A DNA stretch of 64,000 nucleotides from JAHJUB01 sp041653615 [NCBI: Candidatus Ratteibacteria bacterium]. GTDB taxonomy: Bacteria > Ratteibacteria > UBA8468 > MWAK01. Shown piece after piece: positions 1-8,441 of the stretch. Position 1 is the stretch's first letter; each line of letters starts with the position of its first letter. A program made the translations under genes and the position numbers. The stretch lies in NCBI GenBank assembly GCA_041653615.1, contig JBAZEZ010000002.1:74104-138103 (forward strand). Direction: 5' to 3'. The notes under the pieces were generated by a model. The model was not told where the DNA came from. It saw only the letters and a list, made by a program, of their open reading frames with translations, and made no database searches.

Positions 1-1
1 T

Positions 2-859
2 CGGCTGACCGCAATCCGAAAAGACGCGGGCGGCAAAGGCATCAACGTAGTGTGCGCTCTAAACAGTTTCGGAATCAAAGGAACGGCCTTAGGCTTCATT
101 GGCGGTGAAAACGGACAATGGATTAAAAATCGCCTGAAGGAGAAGAAAATAAGATATCGTTTTTTTGAAATAAACGGCGAAAGCCGGGCAATTTACAATA
201 TTCGGGAAAGAAAAACGGGCCGGATTTACCGGTTTAACGAATCCGGCCCTGAAATTAACCGAAAAGACTTGAAACGTCTCAAGGAATACGTTCTCTCCTA
301 CCCGTACCCGAAAGACTCCCTTTTTGCTATTTGCGGAAGCGCTCCCCCCGGTATTCCCGCTGGTTTTTACGCCACCCTTATTTCCTACCTTAAAAAAAGG
401 GGGTTAACTGTTATTCTGGATAGCGACAACGAGCTTTTGGCTGAAGGTCTAAAGTCCGCTCCTGATATCCTGAAGCCAAACCTCTTTGAATTAAGCCGGT
501 TAGCCGGGAAAAAGATTAACGAAAAGAGGTCGGAAATCATGCGGGCAGCTCAAAAGATTATCGCCGGAGGCGTAAAAACAGTCATCGTTTCCCTTGGTTT
601 CAAAGGCGCCCTGGCCATAACCGAAAAAGAATCATTTCACGCCCGGCCGCCCGCGCTTAAAACGCGCAGCACTATCGGCGCCGGTGACGCGCTCCTGGCC
701 GGACTGCTGGCCGAGCTTTCCCGCGGTAAAAAATTGGCCGATGCTTTAAGAATGGGTGTCGCGACCGGTTCCGCTTCGGTTCTTTACCCGGGCACTTCCT
801 TTGCGCCCGCGGCTAAAATTTTCGAAATTTACCGCCGGGTACAGGTTTCAAAAATATGA
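2..859 (+). CDS. PfkB-family sugar kinase, 1-phosphofructokinase-like (5' end cut by window)
   Basis: The frame is open from base 2, so the gene begins before the window. It belongs to the PfkB/ribokinase superfamily, which phosphorylates sugars or sugar phosphates with ATP. The GGKGINV motif, normally about 35-40 residues into the protein, lies right at the window edge, so roughly 25-35 residues are missing. A KPN..EL segment follows in the middle, and GAGDALLAG near the C-terminus carries the catalytic Asp and anion hole. An internal GTG at 50 lies after GGKGIN and is not the real start. The stop overlaps the pyrK start by 4 bp (ATGA), suggesting co-translation. FruK and LacC cannot be told apart here. 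Confidence 0.85.
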   Translation, partial: RLTAIRKDAGGKGINVVCALNSFGIKGTALGFIGGENGQWIKNRLKEKKIRYRFFEINGESRAIYNIRERKTGRIYRFNESGPEINRKDLKRLKEYVLSYPYPKDSLFAICGSAPPGIPAGFYATLISYLKKRGLTVILDSDNELLAEGLKSAPDILKPNLFELSRLAGKKINEKRSEIMRAAQKIIAGGVKTVIVSLGFKGALAITEKESFHARPPALKTRSTIGAGDALLAGLLAELSRGKKLADALRMGVATGSASVLYPGTSFAPAAKIFEIYRRVQVSKI

Positions 860-1653
860 TGGTGGAAACAGCTGAAATCAGGGAAAATCACAAAATCGCT
901 TCTCCGTCCTATTACCGCATGGTAATAGAAGTTCCGAAACATTTTCAAGCGCGGCCGGGTCAATTCCTGCAAATCCAAGTCGAGTCAAAGACAACCGACC
1001 CGCTCCTGCGCAGACCTTTTTCCATTGCCGGCCTTTCCGAAAACAAGGTAACTGTCTTTTATCAGATAAAAGGAAAAGGAACCGCCCTACTCAGCCGTCG
1101 GCAAGCCGGAGAGCAAATATCTTTTTTGGGTCCCCTGGGCAAACTTTACCCAATCGTACCGGGTCCCAAGATTATCCTGGCCGGAGGATTGGGCGCGGCC
1201 GGTCTTTTGTTTCTGGCTAAAAATTTGTCTGCTGATTCGGAAAACGAAAAACCGATTGCCATCCTGGGATGTAAAACTAAAGAAGACCTCTTCTTCCTTC
1301 GTGATTTTCAGGCTTTAGATATTCCGACTTATTGTGCCACTGAAGACGGTTCTTTTGAATTTAAGGGTTTGGCCACGTCGCTTCTCCGTAAGAAAATTAA
1401 AGAACGGTCAAAAAACGGCATTATTTACGCCTGCGGCCCAAACCCGATGCTGGCCGCCGCGGGCAAAATCGCAAAAGAATACGGGTGGTCCGCCTATTTT
1501 TCCATGGAAACAATGATGTCTTGCGGGACCGGTCTTTGCCGCGGTTGTGCCGTAGCAACCAGAAACGGTTACCGCCTGGCCTGTGTTGACGGACCGGTCT
1601 TCCCGGCCGAAGAGATTATGTGGGGAAAAAATGATTCCGAAAACGGGGTTTAA
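856..1653 (+). CDS. pyrK: dihydroorotate dehydrogenase electron-transfer subunit PyrK
   Basis: The 265-residue protein has a ferredoxin-reductase-like fold. The N-terminal half is the FAD domain (LLRRPFSIAG near residue 55), followed by a nucleotide-binding domain (ILAGGLGAAGLLFLA) and YACGPNPML. The C-terminal Cys cluster MSCGTGLCRGCAV...ACVDGPVF holds a [2Fe-2S] centre. In class 1B enzymes PyrK passes electrons from PyrD to NAD+ during pyrimidine synthesis. It overlaps the upstream kinase by ATGA and pyrD by 23 bp, consistent with one operon and a PyrD-PyrK complex. Length is normal for the family. Confidence 0.95.
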   Translation: MMVETAEIRENHKIASPSYYRMVIEVPKHFQARPGQFLQIQVESKTTDPLLRRPFSIAGLSENKVTVFYQIKGKGTALLSRRQAGEQISFLGPLGKLYPIVPGPKIILAGGLGAAGLLFLAKNLSADSENEKPIAILGCKTKEDLFFLRDFQALDIPTYCATEDGSFEFKGLATSLLRKKIKERSKNGIIYACGPNPMLAAAGKIAKEYGWSAYFSMETMMSCGTGLCRGCAVATRNGYRLACVDGPVFPAEEIMWGKNDSENGV

Positions 1654-2491
1654 TTTCGCCGGCATTAAACTGCGCAACCCCCTGATTCTTCTTTCCGGAA
1701 CCGCGGGATACGGCAAAGAATTGAATGAGATGATTGACCTTTCCCGGCTCGGCGGGCTCATCTGTAAAACAATAACTCTCCTCCCCCGGGAAGGAAACCC
1801 GCCGCCCCGAACCGCCGAAACGCCTTCGGGACTGATTAACTCTATCGGACTGGAAAACCCCGGATTGAAAGCATTTATCAAAGAAGTGATACCTTATCTT
1901 AAAAATTTGTCTCTTCCGGTTATGGCCAGTATCGCCGGTGATAAAAAAGAGTTAGCGCTTATGGCGAAAAAACTGGAGGAAACAGGCTTGTCCGGGCTGG
2001 AACTGAACCTTTCCTGTCCCAACGTTTCCGGCAGCGCGTTTAATCCGGTTTCACCGGCTGATTTGCATAAAACAATAAAGGCAGTGCGCCAATCGGTAAA
2101 GATGCCTATCCTGGCCAAACTGCCGCCTGACCTTTTCCGGATTGAAAATCTGGTTACGGCAGCTGAAGATGCCGGTAGTAACGGACTGACTATCGCCAAC
2201 ACTTTTCCGGCTGTAATTTTTGACGTACAAAAAAGAAAACCGGTTCTGGGCGGAGTTACCGGCGGTCTTTCCGGACCAGCAATTTTGCCGCTTTCTCTTT
2301 ACCTTGTGTTTAAAGCACGGCAGGTGACCAATCTTCCAATCCTTGGTTCCGGCGGCGTTTTTGACGGTCCAAGCGCCGTATCCATGCTTCTGGCCGGCGC
2401 CAACGCGGTCGGGCTGGGTACGGTTAACTTTTTCCGACCGGATGCCTATCGGGAAATTTTGATTGCTTTGGAAAAATATAATACATTGTAA
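1631..2491 (+). CDS. pyrD: dihydroorotate dehydrogenase, class 1B catalytic subunit PyrD
   Basis: FMN enzyme oxidising dihydroorotate to orotate. The TIM-barrel sequence shows the N-terminal FAGIKLRNPLILLSGTAGYG, the nucleophile region LNLSCPNVSG (Cys as in class 1B) and the FMN phosphate site GSGGVFDG near the end. I chose ATG 1631 (286 aa) because it gives the canonical N-terminus and follows GGGGAAAA at SD distance inside pyrK; a longer frame from 1583 adds 16 non-homologous residues. Directly coupled to pyrK. A GTAG-bounded repeat follows within 10 bp of the stop. Confidence 0.95.
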   Translation: MIPKTGFNFAGIKLRNPLILLSGTAGYGKELNEMIDLSRLGGLICKTITLLPREGNPPPRTAETPSGLINSIGLENPGLKAFIKEVIPYLKNLSLPVMASIAGDKKELALMAKKLEETGLSGLELNLSCPNVSGSAFNPVSPADLHKTIKAVRQSVKMPILAKLPPDLFRIENLVTAAEDAGSNGLTIANTFPAVIFDVQKRKPVLGGVTGGLSGPAILPLSLYLVFKARQVTNLPILGSGGVFDGPSAVSMLLAGANAVGLGTVNFFRPDAYREILIALEKYNTL

Positions 2492-2497
2492 TTTTGT

Positions 2498-2582
2498 GTA
2501 GGGGAGGGGCTATGTCCCCTCCCGCAGTAGGACAGGCGTCTCGCCTGTCAAAACACGGGCGGGGATGTAACCCCGCCCCTAC
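2498..2582 (+). repeat. Composite three-hairpin palindromic repeat (GTAG...CTAC family)
   Basis: Three consecutive palindromes fill the gap: GGGGAGGGG/CCCCTCCC, ACAGGCG/CGCCTGT and GGGCGGGG/CCCCGCCC, starting GTAG and ending CTAC. The same three modules recur in inverted order at 17077-17164. The repeat is open in the ligase frame, which would create a false N-terminal extension. Confidence 0.85.
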
Positions 2583-2595
2583 CTTTAAAAAATCA

Positions 2596-4422
2596 ATGAT
2601 AAAACGTTTCTTTCTCTTGTTTTTTGCTATCCTGCTCCTCATCCGGCCAATCAGCGACGGACTCACCTATCCTCTCGCCCAAAACTTATTTCAGTTCGCG
2701 GTATTAGCGGCCACAATTCTTTACCTAATTCTGTTGCTATCCGGAAAAGTAGCCTATCAAACTACCGGATTGGAATTGCCGGCTACATCATTTTTGCTGG
2801 TTTCTTTTGCCGCTGCCGTCGGCTCCGCTTCACCCTACCGCAGCGAGGTAATTTTCCTGCAATACCTATATTATTTCAGCCTCTTTTTCCTTCTTTTCCA
2901 AGTAATCGCTTGTCCACCGAGTAAAAAAACGGATATTAACGGCCGCCGCTTTATTCTGACTATTATTTTGATTACCGCCGTGTTGGTCAGCTTTTACGGA
3001 ATTTGGCAATATTTCTGGGGATTCAAAGAAACGCTCAATTACATGACTCAACAGAATATGCTGAATAATATACCATCCGAAATGATGGCCCGCATTACCA
3101 GCAGCCGCGCTTTCTCCACCTTTGTTTACCCTAACATTTTTGCCGCTTTCTTAATTACCCTGATTCCCGTGAGCCTTGCGTTTGTTTTTTTTCCACCCCA
3201 TTCCCTCTCCCCGCAGGGAAAAAAATTAGAGGTAAACGGGTATCTAAAAATATTCGGAATTCTGTTAACCATTCTTTTTGTAAGCGCCCTTTCTCTGACG
3301 AAATCCTCCGGCGCGATAATGATATTTCTCCTGGTTTGCCTGTTCTGGTTTGCAAACATCTGGACGCAACGGATTAAACCGCCCAAAACGCTTAAAACCC
3401 GTTGGCAATATTTGGCCGGGAAGTATTATCCGTACCTCATCCTGTTCGGCGGATTTTTACTTATCTTTCTGGTTCTTGGTTCGCTGAAGATGGTTCCCCA
3501 TATCCTTTCCCTGCGGGACAGATTCTTTTACTGGGCAAGTTCCCTGGAAATTTTCAAACAGCGTCCGCTTCTGGGCTTCGGGCCCGGCAGCTTCGGAGTC
3601 CAATACTTCCGCTTTAAAATTCCGCTCGCCATGGAAACGCAGCACAGTCACAGTATCTTCTTTGAAATTCTGGCCGAAGACGGCTTGTTAGGCATAATAA
3701 CCTTTCTCTGGTTTTGGATTATGTTGCTGCAAAAATCCTGGAAAGGAGCGACTACCGGTTTGCAAAAAGGAATCTTTTGGGGAATCCTGGTCCTTTTTCT
3801 GCACAGCCAGACAGACTTTGATTGGGCCGACCCTTCCCTGACCACCTATCTTTTTATCCTGCCGGCACTCATTCCATCGAGCGGATTCAACTCTAAAGGA
3901 AGCGTTTCTTTAAAAACAAATGTAAATCCAGTTGACCGGAAAACCGAACGCAGACACCGAAGTTTGACCCAAATCGCCGCAGGGCTTATAATATTGGTAC
4001 TTCTGGTAGCCGGTTTTCGCCTGGCAAAAATCCACCGGGCCGAAAAAACTTATCAAAACGGCCTTGATTTACTTTCAGCCGGCAACGGCGGGCAAGGTTT
4101 AATGCTTCTAAACAAAGCAATTAAAATTAACCCGAAAAATCCGGCCTATTACGCGCAAATAGGCGCGCTTTTTTACCAAACCGGAAAAATCGGTAAAAAC
4201 CAGACCTATTTACAGGAATCAGCCTACGCGTATCAAAAAGCCTGCGAAACAGAACCATACTCAGCCAGCTTTAGATTTAGATTGGGATTATCGGCGAAAA
4301 GCGTTGCCGAAATAACCGGCGACCGGCACTGGGCTCTTTTGGCGGAACAATCTTTTCGCGACGCGGTTTTTCTTTACCCAACCAATGAAGATTATCGGCA
4401 GAAATCGCAAAGCAAGAATTGA
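2596..4422 (+). CDS. O-antigen ligase/polymerase-family membrane protein with C-terminal TPR
   Basis: A 608-residue integral membrane protein with about ten or more hydrophobic segments. The Wzy_C/O-antigen ligase signature is clear around residues 310-370 (PLLGFGPGSFGVQYF, ETQHSHSIFFEILAEDGLLG), which forms the periplasmic loop that transfers or polymerises lipid-linked glycans. Residues 500-600 hold tetratricopeptide-like helices (GLMLLNKAIKINPKNPAYYAQ). I start at ATG 2596, after the repeat, giving a normal membrane N-terminus MIKRFFLLFF; no good SD precedes it. A partial CTCTCCCC-type repeat is embedded near residue 201 (PHSLSPQG). Ligase and polymerase roles cannot be separated. Confidence 0.85.
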   Translation: MIKRFFLLFFAILLLIRPISDGLTYPLAQNLFQFAVLAATILYLILLLSGKVAYQTTGLELPATSFLLVSFAAAVGSASPYRSEVIFLQYLYYFSLFFLLFQVIACPPSKKTDINGRRFILTIILITAVLVSFYGIWQYFWGFKETLNYMTQQNMLNNIPSEMMARITSSRAFSTFVYPNIFAAFLITLIPVSLAFVFFPPHSLSPQGKKLEVNGYLKIFGILLTILFVSALSLTKSSGAIMIFLLVCLFWFANIWTQRIKPPKTLKTRWQYLAGKYYPYLILFGGFLLIFLVLGSLKMVPHILSLRDRFFYWASSLEIFKQRPLLGFGPGSFGVQYFRFKIPLAMETQHSHSIFFEILAEDGLLGIITFLWFWIMLLQKSWKGATTGLQKGIFWGILVLFLHSQTDFDWADPSLTTYLFILPALIPSSGFNSKGSVSLKTNVNPVDRKTERRHRSLTQIAAGLIILVLLVAGFRLAKIHRAEKTYQNGLDLLSAGNGGQGLMLLNKAIKINPKNPAYYAQIGALFYQTGKIGKNQTYLQESAYAYQKACETEPYSASFRFRLGLSAKSVAEITGDRHWALLAEQSFRDAVFLYPTNEDYRQKSQSKN

Positions 4423-4439
4423 AAGATAAACGCAGCACT

Positions 4440-4494
4440 GTAGTTGCCGAGCTTGCTCGGCGCTGCTAAAGAGCCCGGCAAGCCGGGCGACTAC
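4440..4494 (+). repeat. GTAG...CTAC palindromic repeat (GCCGAGC type)
   Basis: Begins GTAGTTGCCGAGC and ends GGGCGACTAC, with two internal hairpins (GCCGAGC/GCTCGGC and GCCCGGC/GCCGGGC). It sits between the ligase stop and ricT and could act as a transcription terminator hairpin, although no T-run follows. Confidence 0.75.
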
Positions 4495-4528
4495 AAATAA
4501 CGTTATTTTACACCGAAGGATTTTACCC

Positions 4529-5290
4529 ATGAAAATTATAGAATTGAGAATTCGCCGCCTGGACAAGGTGGAGATTTTTTCCGGGCCGGATGAGTTGGAA
4601 ATCATTCCGGGTGACTACGTGATTATCGAATCGTCCAAAAGCGGTTCCGATTACGGAATCGTGCTTTCTATCCTCCCCGAACTCCCAACCGGACTGAACC
4701 GGGAGCATCTCTCCCGGGTTATCCGCAAGGTAACCCCTGAAGATGTAACGCAAATTGAAGAAAATTATCGCCACGATGAAGAGGCCTTTCGTATCTGTTC
4801 GGAAAAAATCGCCGAAAAAAACATCAAGAACATGAAACTGCTTGACGCGGAGTATTCATTCAGCCGGGCGGTGGTTACTTTCTACTATTACGTTGAAGAG
4901 CGGATTGATTTCCGGGACCTGGTCCGGGAACTGGCGAAAACATTCAACTGCCGGATTGAAATGCGGCAGGTGGGGCGCCGCGACGAAGCACGGATGCTGG
5001 GCGGGTACGGTGTATGCGGCCGCCAACTCTGCTGTTCCCTGTTTTTGCGTGAATTCAAGCCGATTACCATCCGGATGGTAAAAGAACAAAACCTCCCGTT
5101 GGACCCCGGCAAGGTCTCCGGTCTTTGCGGACGGCTGATGTGCTGCCTGGCTTACGAAAACCCGGATAAAAAACCTTGTTCGGACAAAAATACCTGCCCA
5201 GATAAAAAACCCTGCTGCGCCCCGGAAATTACAAAAACGCTTAAATCGGAAGACGAAAAGGAACTGGCGGAAACGGAAAAGAATGGATAA
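4529..5290 (+). CDS. ricT: PSP1-domain protein, RicT (YaaT)-like
   Basis: 253 residues. The PSP1 C-terminal domain carries the two hallmark cysteine motifs CGRQLCCSLF (about residue 167) and CGRLMCCLAYE (about 205). In Bacillus subtilis the RicT-containing complex binds iron-sulfur clusters and affects RNase Y and competence/biofilm control; that role here is inference. Unusual is a tail after residue 212 with a further Cys cluster (CSDKNTCPDKKPCC). ATG 4529 has a good SD (GAAGGAT). It overlaps metG by 8 bp; a yaaT-metS neighbourhood is also familiar from Firmicutes. Confidence 0.88.
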   Translation: MKIIELRIRRLDKVEIFSGPDELEIIPGDYVIIESSKSGSDYGIVLSILPELPTGLNREHLSRVIRKVTPEDVTQIEENYRHDEEAFRICSEKIAEKNIKNMKLLDAEYSFSRAVVTFYYYVEERIDFRDLVRELAKTFNCRIEMRQVGRRDEARMLGGYGVCGRQLCCSLFLREFKPITIRMVKEQNLPLDPGKVSGLCGRLMCCLAYENPDKKPCSDKNTCPDKKPCCAPEITKTLKSEDEKELAETEKNG

Positions 5291-6788
5291 ATATTATTTG
5301 ACCACCGCAATTCACTATGTCAATGCCCAACCGCACGTCGGCCACGCTTATGAAATGGTGGCAGCCGATACCCTGGCCCGATGGGAAAGATTTTTAGGCA
5401 AGGAGGTCTTTTTTCTTACCGGCACAGATGAACACGGCAGCAAAATTGCCGCGGCAGCTGATGAAACCGGCCTCTCACCCAAAGAATTAGTTGACCAAAC
5501 ATCCCAGCGTTATATTGACCTATGGAAGATACTGGACATAAGTTACGATCGCTTCATCCGGACCACCGAACCGGCGCATGAAAAAACGGTACAATCGATA
5601 TTTCTTTCTCTGCAGCAAAACGGCGACATTTACCCGGGAAATTACGAAGGATATTACTGTATCTTTTGCGAAAATTACCTAAAACCGTCCGAAGGAACGG
5701 TTTGCCCGGACTGCGGCAGGCAGGCCGAAAAATTATCCGAAGAAACCTATTTTTTCCGCCTTTCGCGATACCAGGAAAAATTAAGGGAGCACTTCGTAAA
5801 AAATCCGGAATTCATCCATCCGGAACGATTCCGCAGCGAAATAACCAATCTGCTCTCCGACCCACTGCCGGACCTTTCTCTGACCCGGCGCTGCCCATGG
5901 GGGGTACCCCTGCCGGAAGGTGTTGCCGGTTCCAAACTTACGATTTACGTCTGGCTTGACGCCCTGCTCAACTATCTTTCCGGAGTTAACTACCTCGCGG
6001 CCGAGGCGGAAAAAGAAAAAGGCGGGCTTTTCAAGCGTTTCTGGCCTCCGGACGTTCAGCTGGTCGGAAAAGACATAATCCGATTTCACTACATATTCTG
6101 GCCGGCAATTCTGATGGCCCTTAACCTGCCGCTTCCCAAAAAAATATCCACGCACGGCTGGTGGCTTTCCGGCGGCGAAAAGATGAGCAAATCAAAAGGC
6201 AACGTAATCGACCCGTTTGATTTTTGCAGCCGCTACGGTTCCGAAGCGCTCCGTTATTTTCTCCTGGCGGAAGTACCCTTCGGGATGGACGGAATTTTTA
6301 CGGAAGAAGCCTTTCGGAAACGCTACAACAGCGACCTGGCCAACGACCTGGGAAATCTCATTCATCGTTTCAACCACCTGGTTCGAACAAATTTCGGAGG
6401 TAAAGTTCCGGCATCCCGGGACGGCGGAATCCTGGCCCAGAAAACAGTAGGGCTTCTCCCGATCCTGACGCAGAAGATGGAAAATCTCGATTTCTATGGT
6501 TTTCTGGAAACCTTACGCGAAATTATCAGCACGGGAAACCATTACCTAGATGAAGAAGCCCCCTGGCGGAAAGGCCCCAATTCCGGTCCGGTGCTTTACA
6601 ACCTGACCGAAGCAAGCCGTATTTTAAGTATTTATCTGGAACCGGTTCTACCCCGCACCGCATTGCTTATCCGACAACAATTAGGCTTGATGAATCTGCC
6701 GATCGGCAAAAAAGCACTGACTTGGGGTCTTACGAAACCGGGTGCAATCGTAACCGAGGCTCCTCCTCTTTTTCCCAGAATTAAATGA
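5283..6788 (+). CDS. metG: methionyl-tRNA synthetase
   Basis: 501 residues. Class I signature HVGH (HIGH box) at residue 17, KMSKSKGN (KMSKS loop) near 300, and a zinc-knuckle region with CIFC and CPDC pairs near residue 125. It charges tRNA-Met with methionine. The protein ends after the anticodon-binding helical domain and lacks the C-terminal EMAP/Arc1-like tRNA-binding domain found in the longer form. It overlaps ricT by 8 bp, so the two are co-translated. Confidence 0.96.
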   Translation: MDKYYLTTAIHYVNAQPHVGHAYEMVAADTLARWERFLGKEVFFLTGTDEHGSKIAAAADETGLSPKELVDQTSQRYIDLWKILDISYDRFIRTTEPAHEKTVQSIFLSLQQNGDIYPGNYEGYYCIFCENYLKPSEGTVCPDCGRQAEKLSEETYFFRLSRYQEKLREHFVKNPEFIHPERFRSEITNLLSDPLPDLSLTRRCPWGVPLPEGVAGSKLTIYVWLDALLNYLSGVNYLAAEAEKEKGGLFKRFWPPDVQLVGKDIIRFHYIFWPAILMALNLPLPKKISTHGWWLSGGEKMSKSKGNVIDPFDFCSRYGSEALRYFLLAEVPFGMDGIFTEEAFRKRYNSDLANDLGNLIHRFNHLVRTNFGGKVPASRDGGILAQKTVGLLPILTQKMENLDFYGFLETLREIISTGNHYLDEEAPWRKGPNSGPVLYNLTEASRILSIYLEPVLPRTALLIRQQLGLMNLPIGKKALTWGLTKPGAIVTEAPPLFPRIK

Positions 6789-6836
6789 ATATTAACCAGA
6801 CGCTGTCAAAAATTCTATGCAACCAGAAAAAGAATA

Positions 6837-6940
6837 CCACGGAAGCACGGAGACACGGAATAATGAATTTAGAATATACATTAAGTCTTTTTCAGTGTTT
6901 CCGCAGTTTTCAGTGTTTCCGTGGTAGGGTTTTTGTGGTT
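6837..6940 (+). repeat. Inverted repeat, ACCACGGAAGCAC type
   Basis: The left end ACCACGGAAGCACGG reappears in inverted form as GTGTTTCCGTGGT on the right, with a second GTGTTTCCGCAG copy between them. It fills most of the metG-pyrH gap. A short open frame across it is repeat-derived and not a gene. Confidence 0.7.
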
Positions 6941-6978
6941 GATTTTGACATTATACTTAACCACATACGGTGGAACCT

Positions 6979-7689
6979 ATGAAAAATAAATATCAACGAA
7001 TACTGGTGAAGGTTTCCGGAGAGGCATTTTCCGGAGAAAATGGTTTCGGAATTGAACCGGAACCACTGCGGAAACTAGGTGAAGAACTGAAATCGGCAAT
7101 TGACCAGGGCGCCCAGATGGCCGTGGTGATAGGCGCCGGAAACCTGTTCCGGGGTGCGGTAGTAAGCAAGGACGGCATTGATAAAACAACCGCTGATTAC
7201 ATGGGCATGGTGGCAACGGTTATTAACGGTCTTGCCCTTCAGTCTGTTATGGAACGCCTGGGGGTTTCTACGCGGCTTCAAACCGCTCTGGAAATGAGGC
7301 AATTGGCGGAACCATACATCAGGCGGCGGGCAATTCGGCATCTGGAAAAAGGCCGGCTGGTCATTTTTGCCGGCGGGACAGGCAGTCCTTATTTCACCAC
7401 CGACACCGCGGCAGCCTTGCGCGCCATTGAAATCCGGGCCCAAATTATCCTCAAAGGAACCAAGGTGGACGGTGTATACTCGGCTGACCCTAAAAAAGTA
7501 AAAAAAGCCAAACGATATCAGCGTCTTTCTTTCGGAGAAGTTCTCAAGAACGACCTGAATATAATGGATGCAACCGCAATCGCTTTGTGCCGGGAAAATA
7601 AGATTCCCATCATTGTTTTTAACCTTTTTCAAAAAGGAAACCTGAAAAAAGTTCTGGAAGGCTCCGAGATTGGAACTTTAATTTCTTAG
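6979..7689 (+). CDS. pyrH: uridylate kinase
   Basis: 236 residues, amino-acid-kinase fold. Visible motifs: LVKVSGEAFSG at the N-terminus (phosphate binding), VIGAGNLFRG (UMP site), AGGTGSPYFTTDTAAALRA (metal/ATP region) and KVDGVYSADP. It phosphorylates UMP to UDP. ATG 6979 is preferred over GTG 6970 because it matches the usual N-terminus and follows GGTGGAA. The usual rpsB-tsf partners are not upstream; frr follows after a 162-bp repeat-filled gap. Confidence 0.95.
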   Translation: MKNKYQRILVKVSGEAFSGENGFGIEPEPLRKLGEELKSAIDQGAQMAVVIGAGNLFRGAVVSKDGIDKTTADYMGMVATVINGLALQSVMERLGVSTRLQTALEMRQLAEPYIRRRAIRHLEKGRLVIFAGGTGSPYFTTDTAAALRAIEIRAQIILKGTKVDGVYSADPKKVKKAKRYQRLSFGEVLKNDLNIMDATAIALCRENKIPIIVFNLFQKGNLKKVLEGSEIGTLIS

Positions 7690-7702
7690 AATCAATATTT
7701 CT

Positions 7703-7775
7703 GTCATTCCCGCGGACTTCGTCTCGCCATAGGCGGACTACGTCCAGCCGAAGGCGGATAGTAAGCGGGAATCCA
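7703..7775 (+). repeat. GTCATTCCCGC...GCGGGAATCCA inverted repeat
   Basis: The terminal inverted repeat GTCATTCCCGC/GCGGGAATCCA encloses a CGTCTCGCC/GGCGGA core. Other copies lie at 8928-8990, 14101-14132, 17040-17068 and 23682-23712. Small ATTCCC/GGGAAT palindromes of this sort occur in many bacteria. Confidence 0.8.
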
Positions 7776-7783
7776 TAACATAA

Positions 7784-7836
7784 CGTAGTGCGACCCTTTC
7801 AGGGTCGCCTGTAGGGGAGGGGTTACATCCCCTCCC
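7784..7836 (+). repeat. Tandem GTAG-family palindromes upstream of frr
   Basis: Two modules in tandem: GTAGTGCGACCC...GGGTCGC and GTAGGGGAGGGG...CCCCTCCC. The sequence AATGGGGGAACAATT just after them supplies the ribosome-binding site of frr. Confidence 0.75.
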
Positions 7837-7851
7837 AATGGGGGAACAATT

Positions 7852-8403
7852 ATGAGAGAAAAAGTAAAAAACGCGGAAAATGATATGCGCAAGATTTTGG
7901 ATTTTATCAAGCGTGAATACTTGTCCCTTAGAGCATCGCGGGCAAACGTCAGTCTTCTGGATGGAATCACTGTTTCGGCGTATGATTCCCGCCTTCCCCT
8001 CAACCAGGTTGCCACCCTCACTACTCCGCAACCAAACCTGATTATGGTTGCGCCCTGGGACAAGTCACTGGCCGGCGAAATATCCAAAGCTATTCTCGCC
8101 TCTAACCTGGGCCTGAATCCTATCGCCGACGCAACCGGAGTCCGGGTACCGATTCCGCCCCTAAGCGAGGAACGCCGTAAGGAAGTTGTCAAGGTTGCCC
8201 ACAAAATCGCGGAACAGGGCCGCGTGGAAATCCGGGACGTTCGTCATAAAGCCAACGAAGAACTGAAAAAATCCGAGAAGGAAAAAAAGATTTCCGAGGA
8301 CGACATGCACCACGGTATCAGCGAAATTCAGAAACTGACCGACCATTCCATCGCGGAGATAGACCATCTCCTGGCGGCTAAAGAAAAAGAAATTATGGAG
8401 TAA
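7852..8403 (+). CDS. frr: ribosome recycling factor
   Basis: 183 residues, the normal length. Characteristic segments: LRASRANVSLLDGI in the first helix, GLNPIADATGVRVPIPPLSEERR in the hinge/domain II region, and RDVRHKANEELKK in the last helix. With EF-G it splits post-termination ribosomes. The SD is GGGGGAAC at a spacing of 6. uppS, which often follows frr, is absent; an unknown membrane protein follows instead. Confidence 0.96.
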   Translation: MREKVKNAENDMRKILDFIKREYLSLRASRANVSLLDGITVSAYDSRLPLNQVATLTTPQPNLIMVAPWDKSLAGEISKAILASNLGLNPIADATGVRVPIPPLSEERRKEVVKVAHKIAEQGRVEIRDVRHKANEELKKSEKEKKISEDDMHHGISEIQKLTDHSIAEIDHLLAAKEKEIME

Positions 8404-8441
8404 ATGAACCTTTTTAACAGAAAGCGGTACTAAATATATAG

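Noticed and set aside
2494-2595. N-terminal extension of the O-antigen ligase-like gene
   Set aside because: Encoded by the palindromic repeat; ATG 2596 gives a normal membrane-protein start.
6785-6982. 65-aa open frame between metG and pyrH
   Set aside because: It is the translation of an ACCACGGAAGCAC inverted repeat and overlaps the pyrH start; no family-like sequence.
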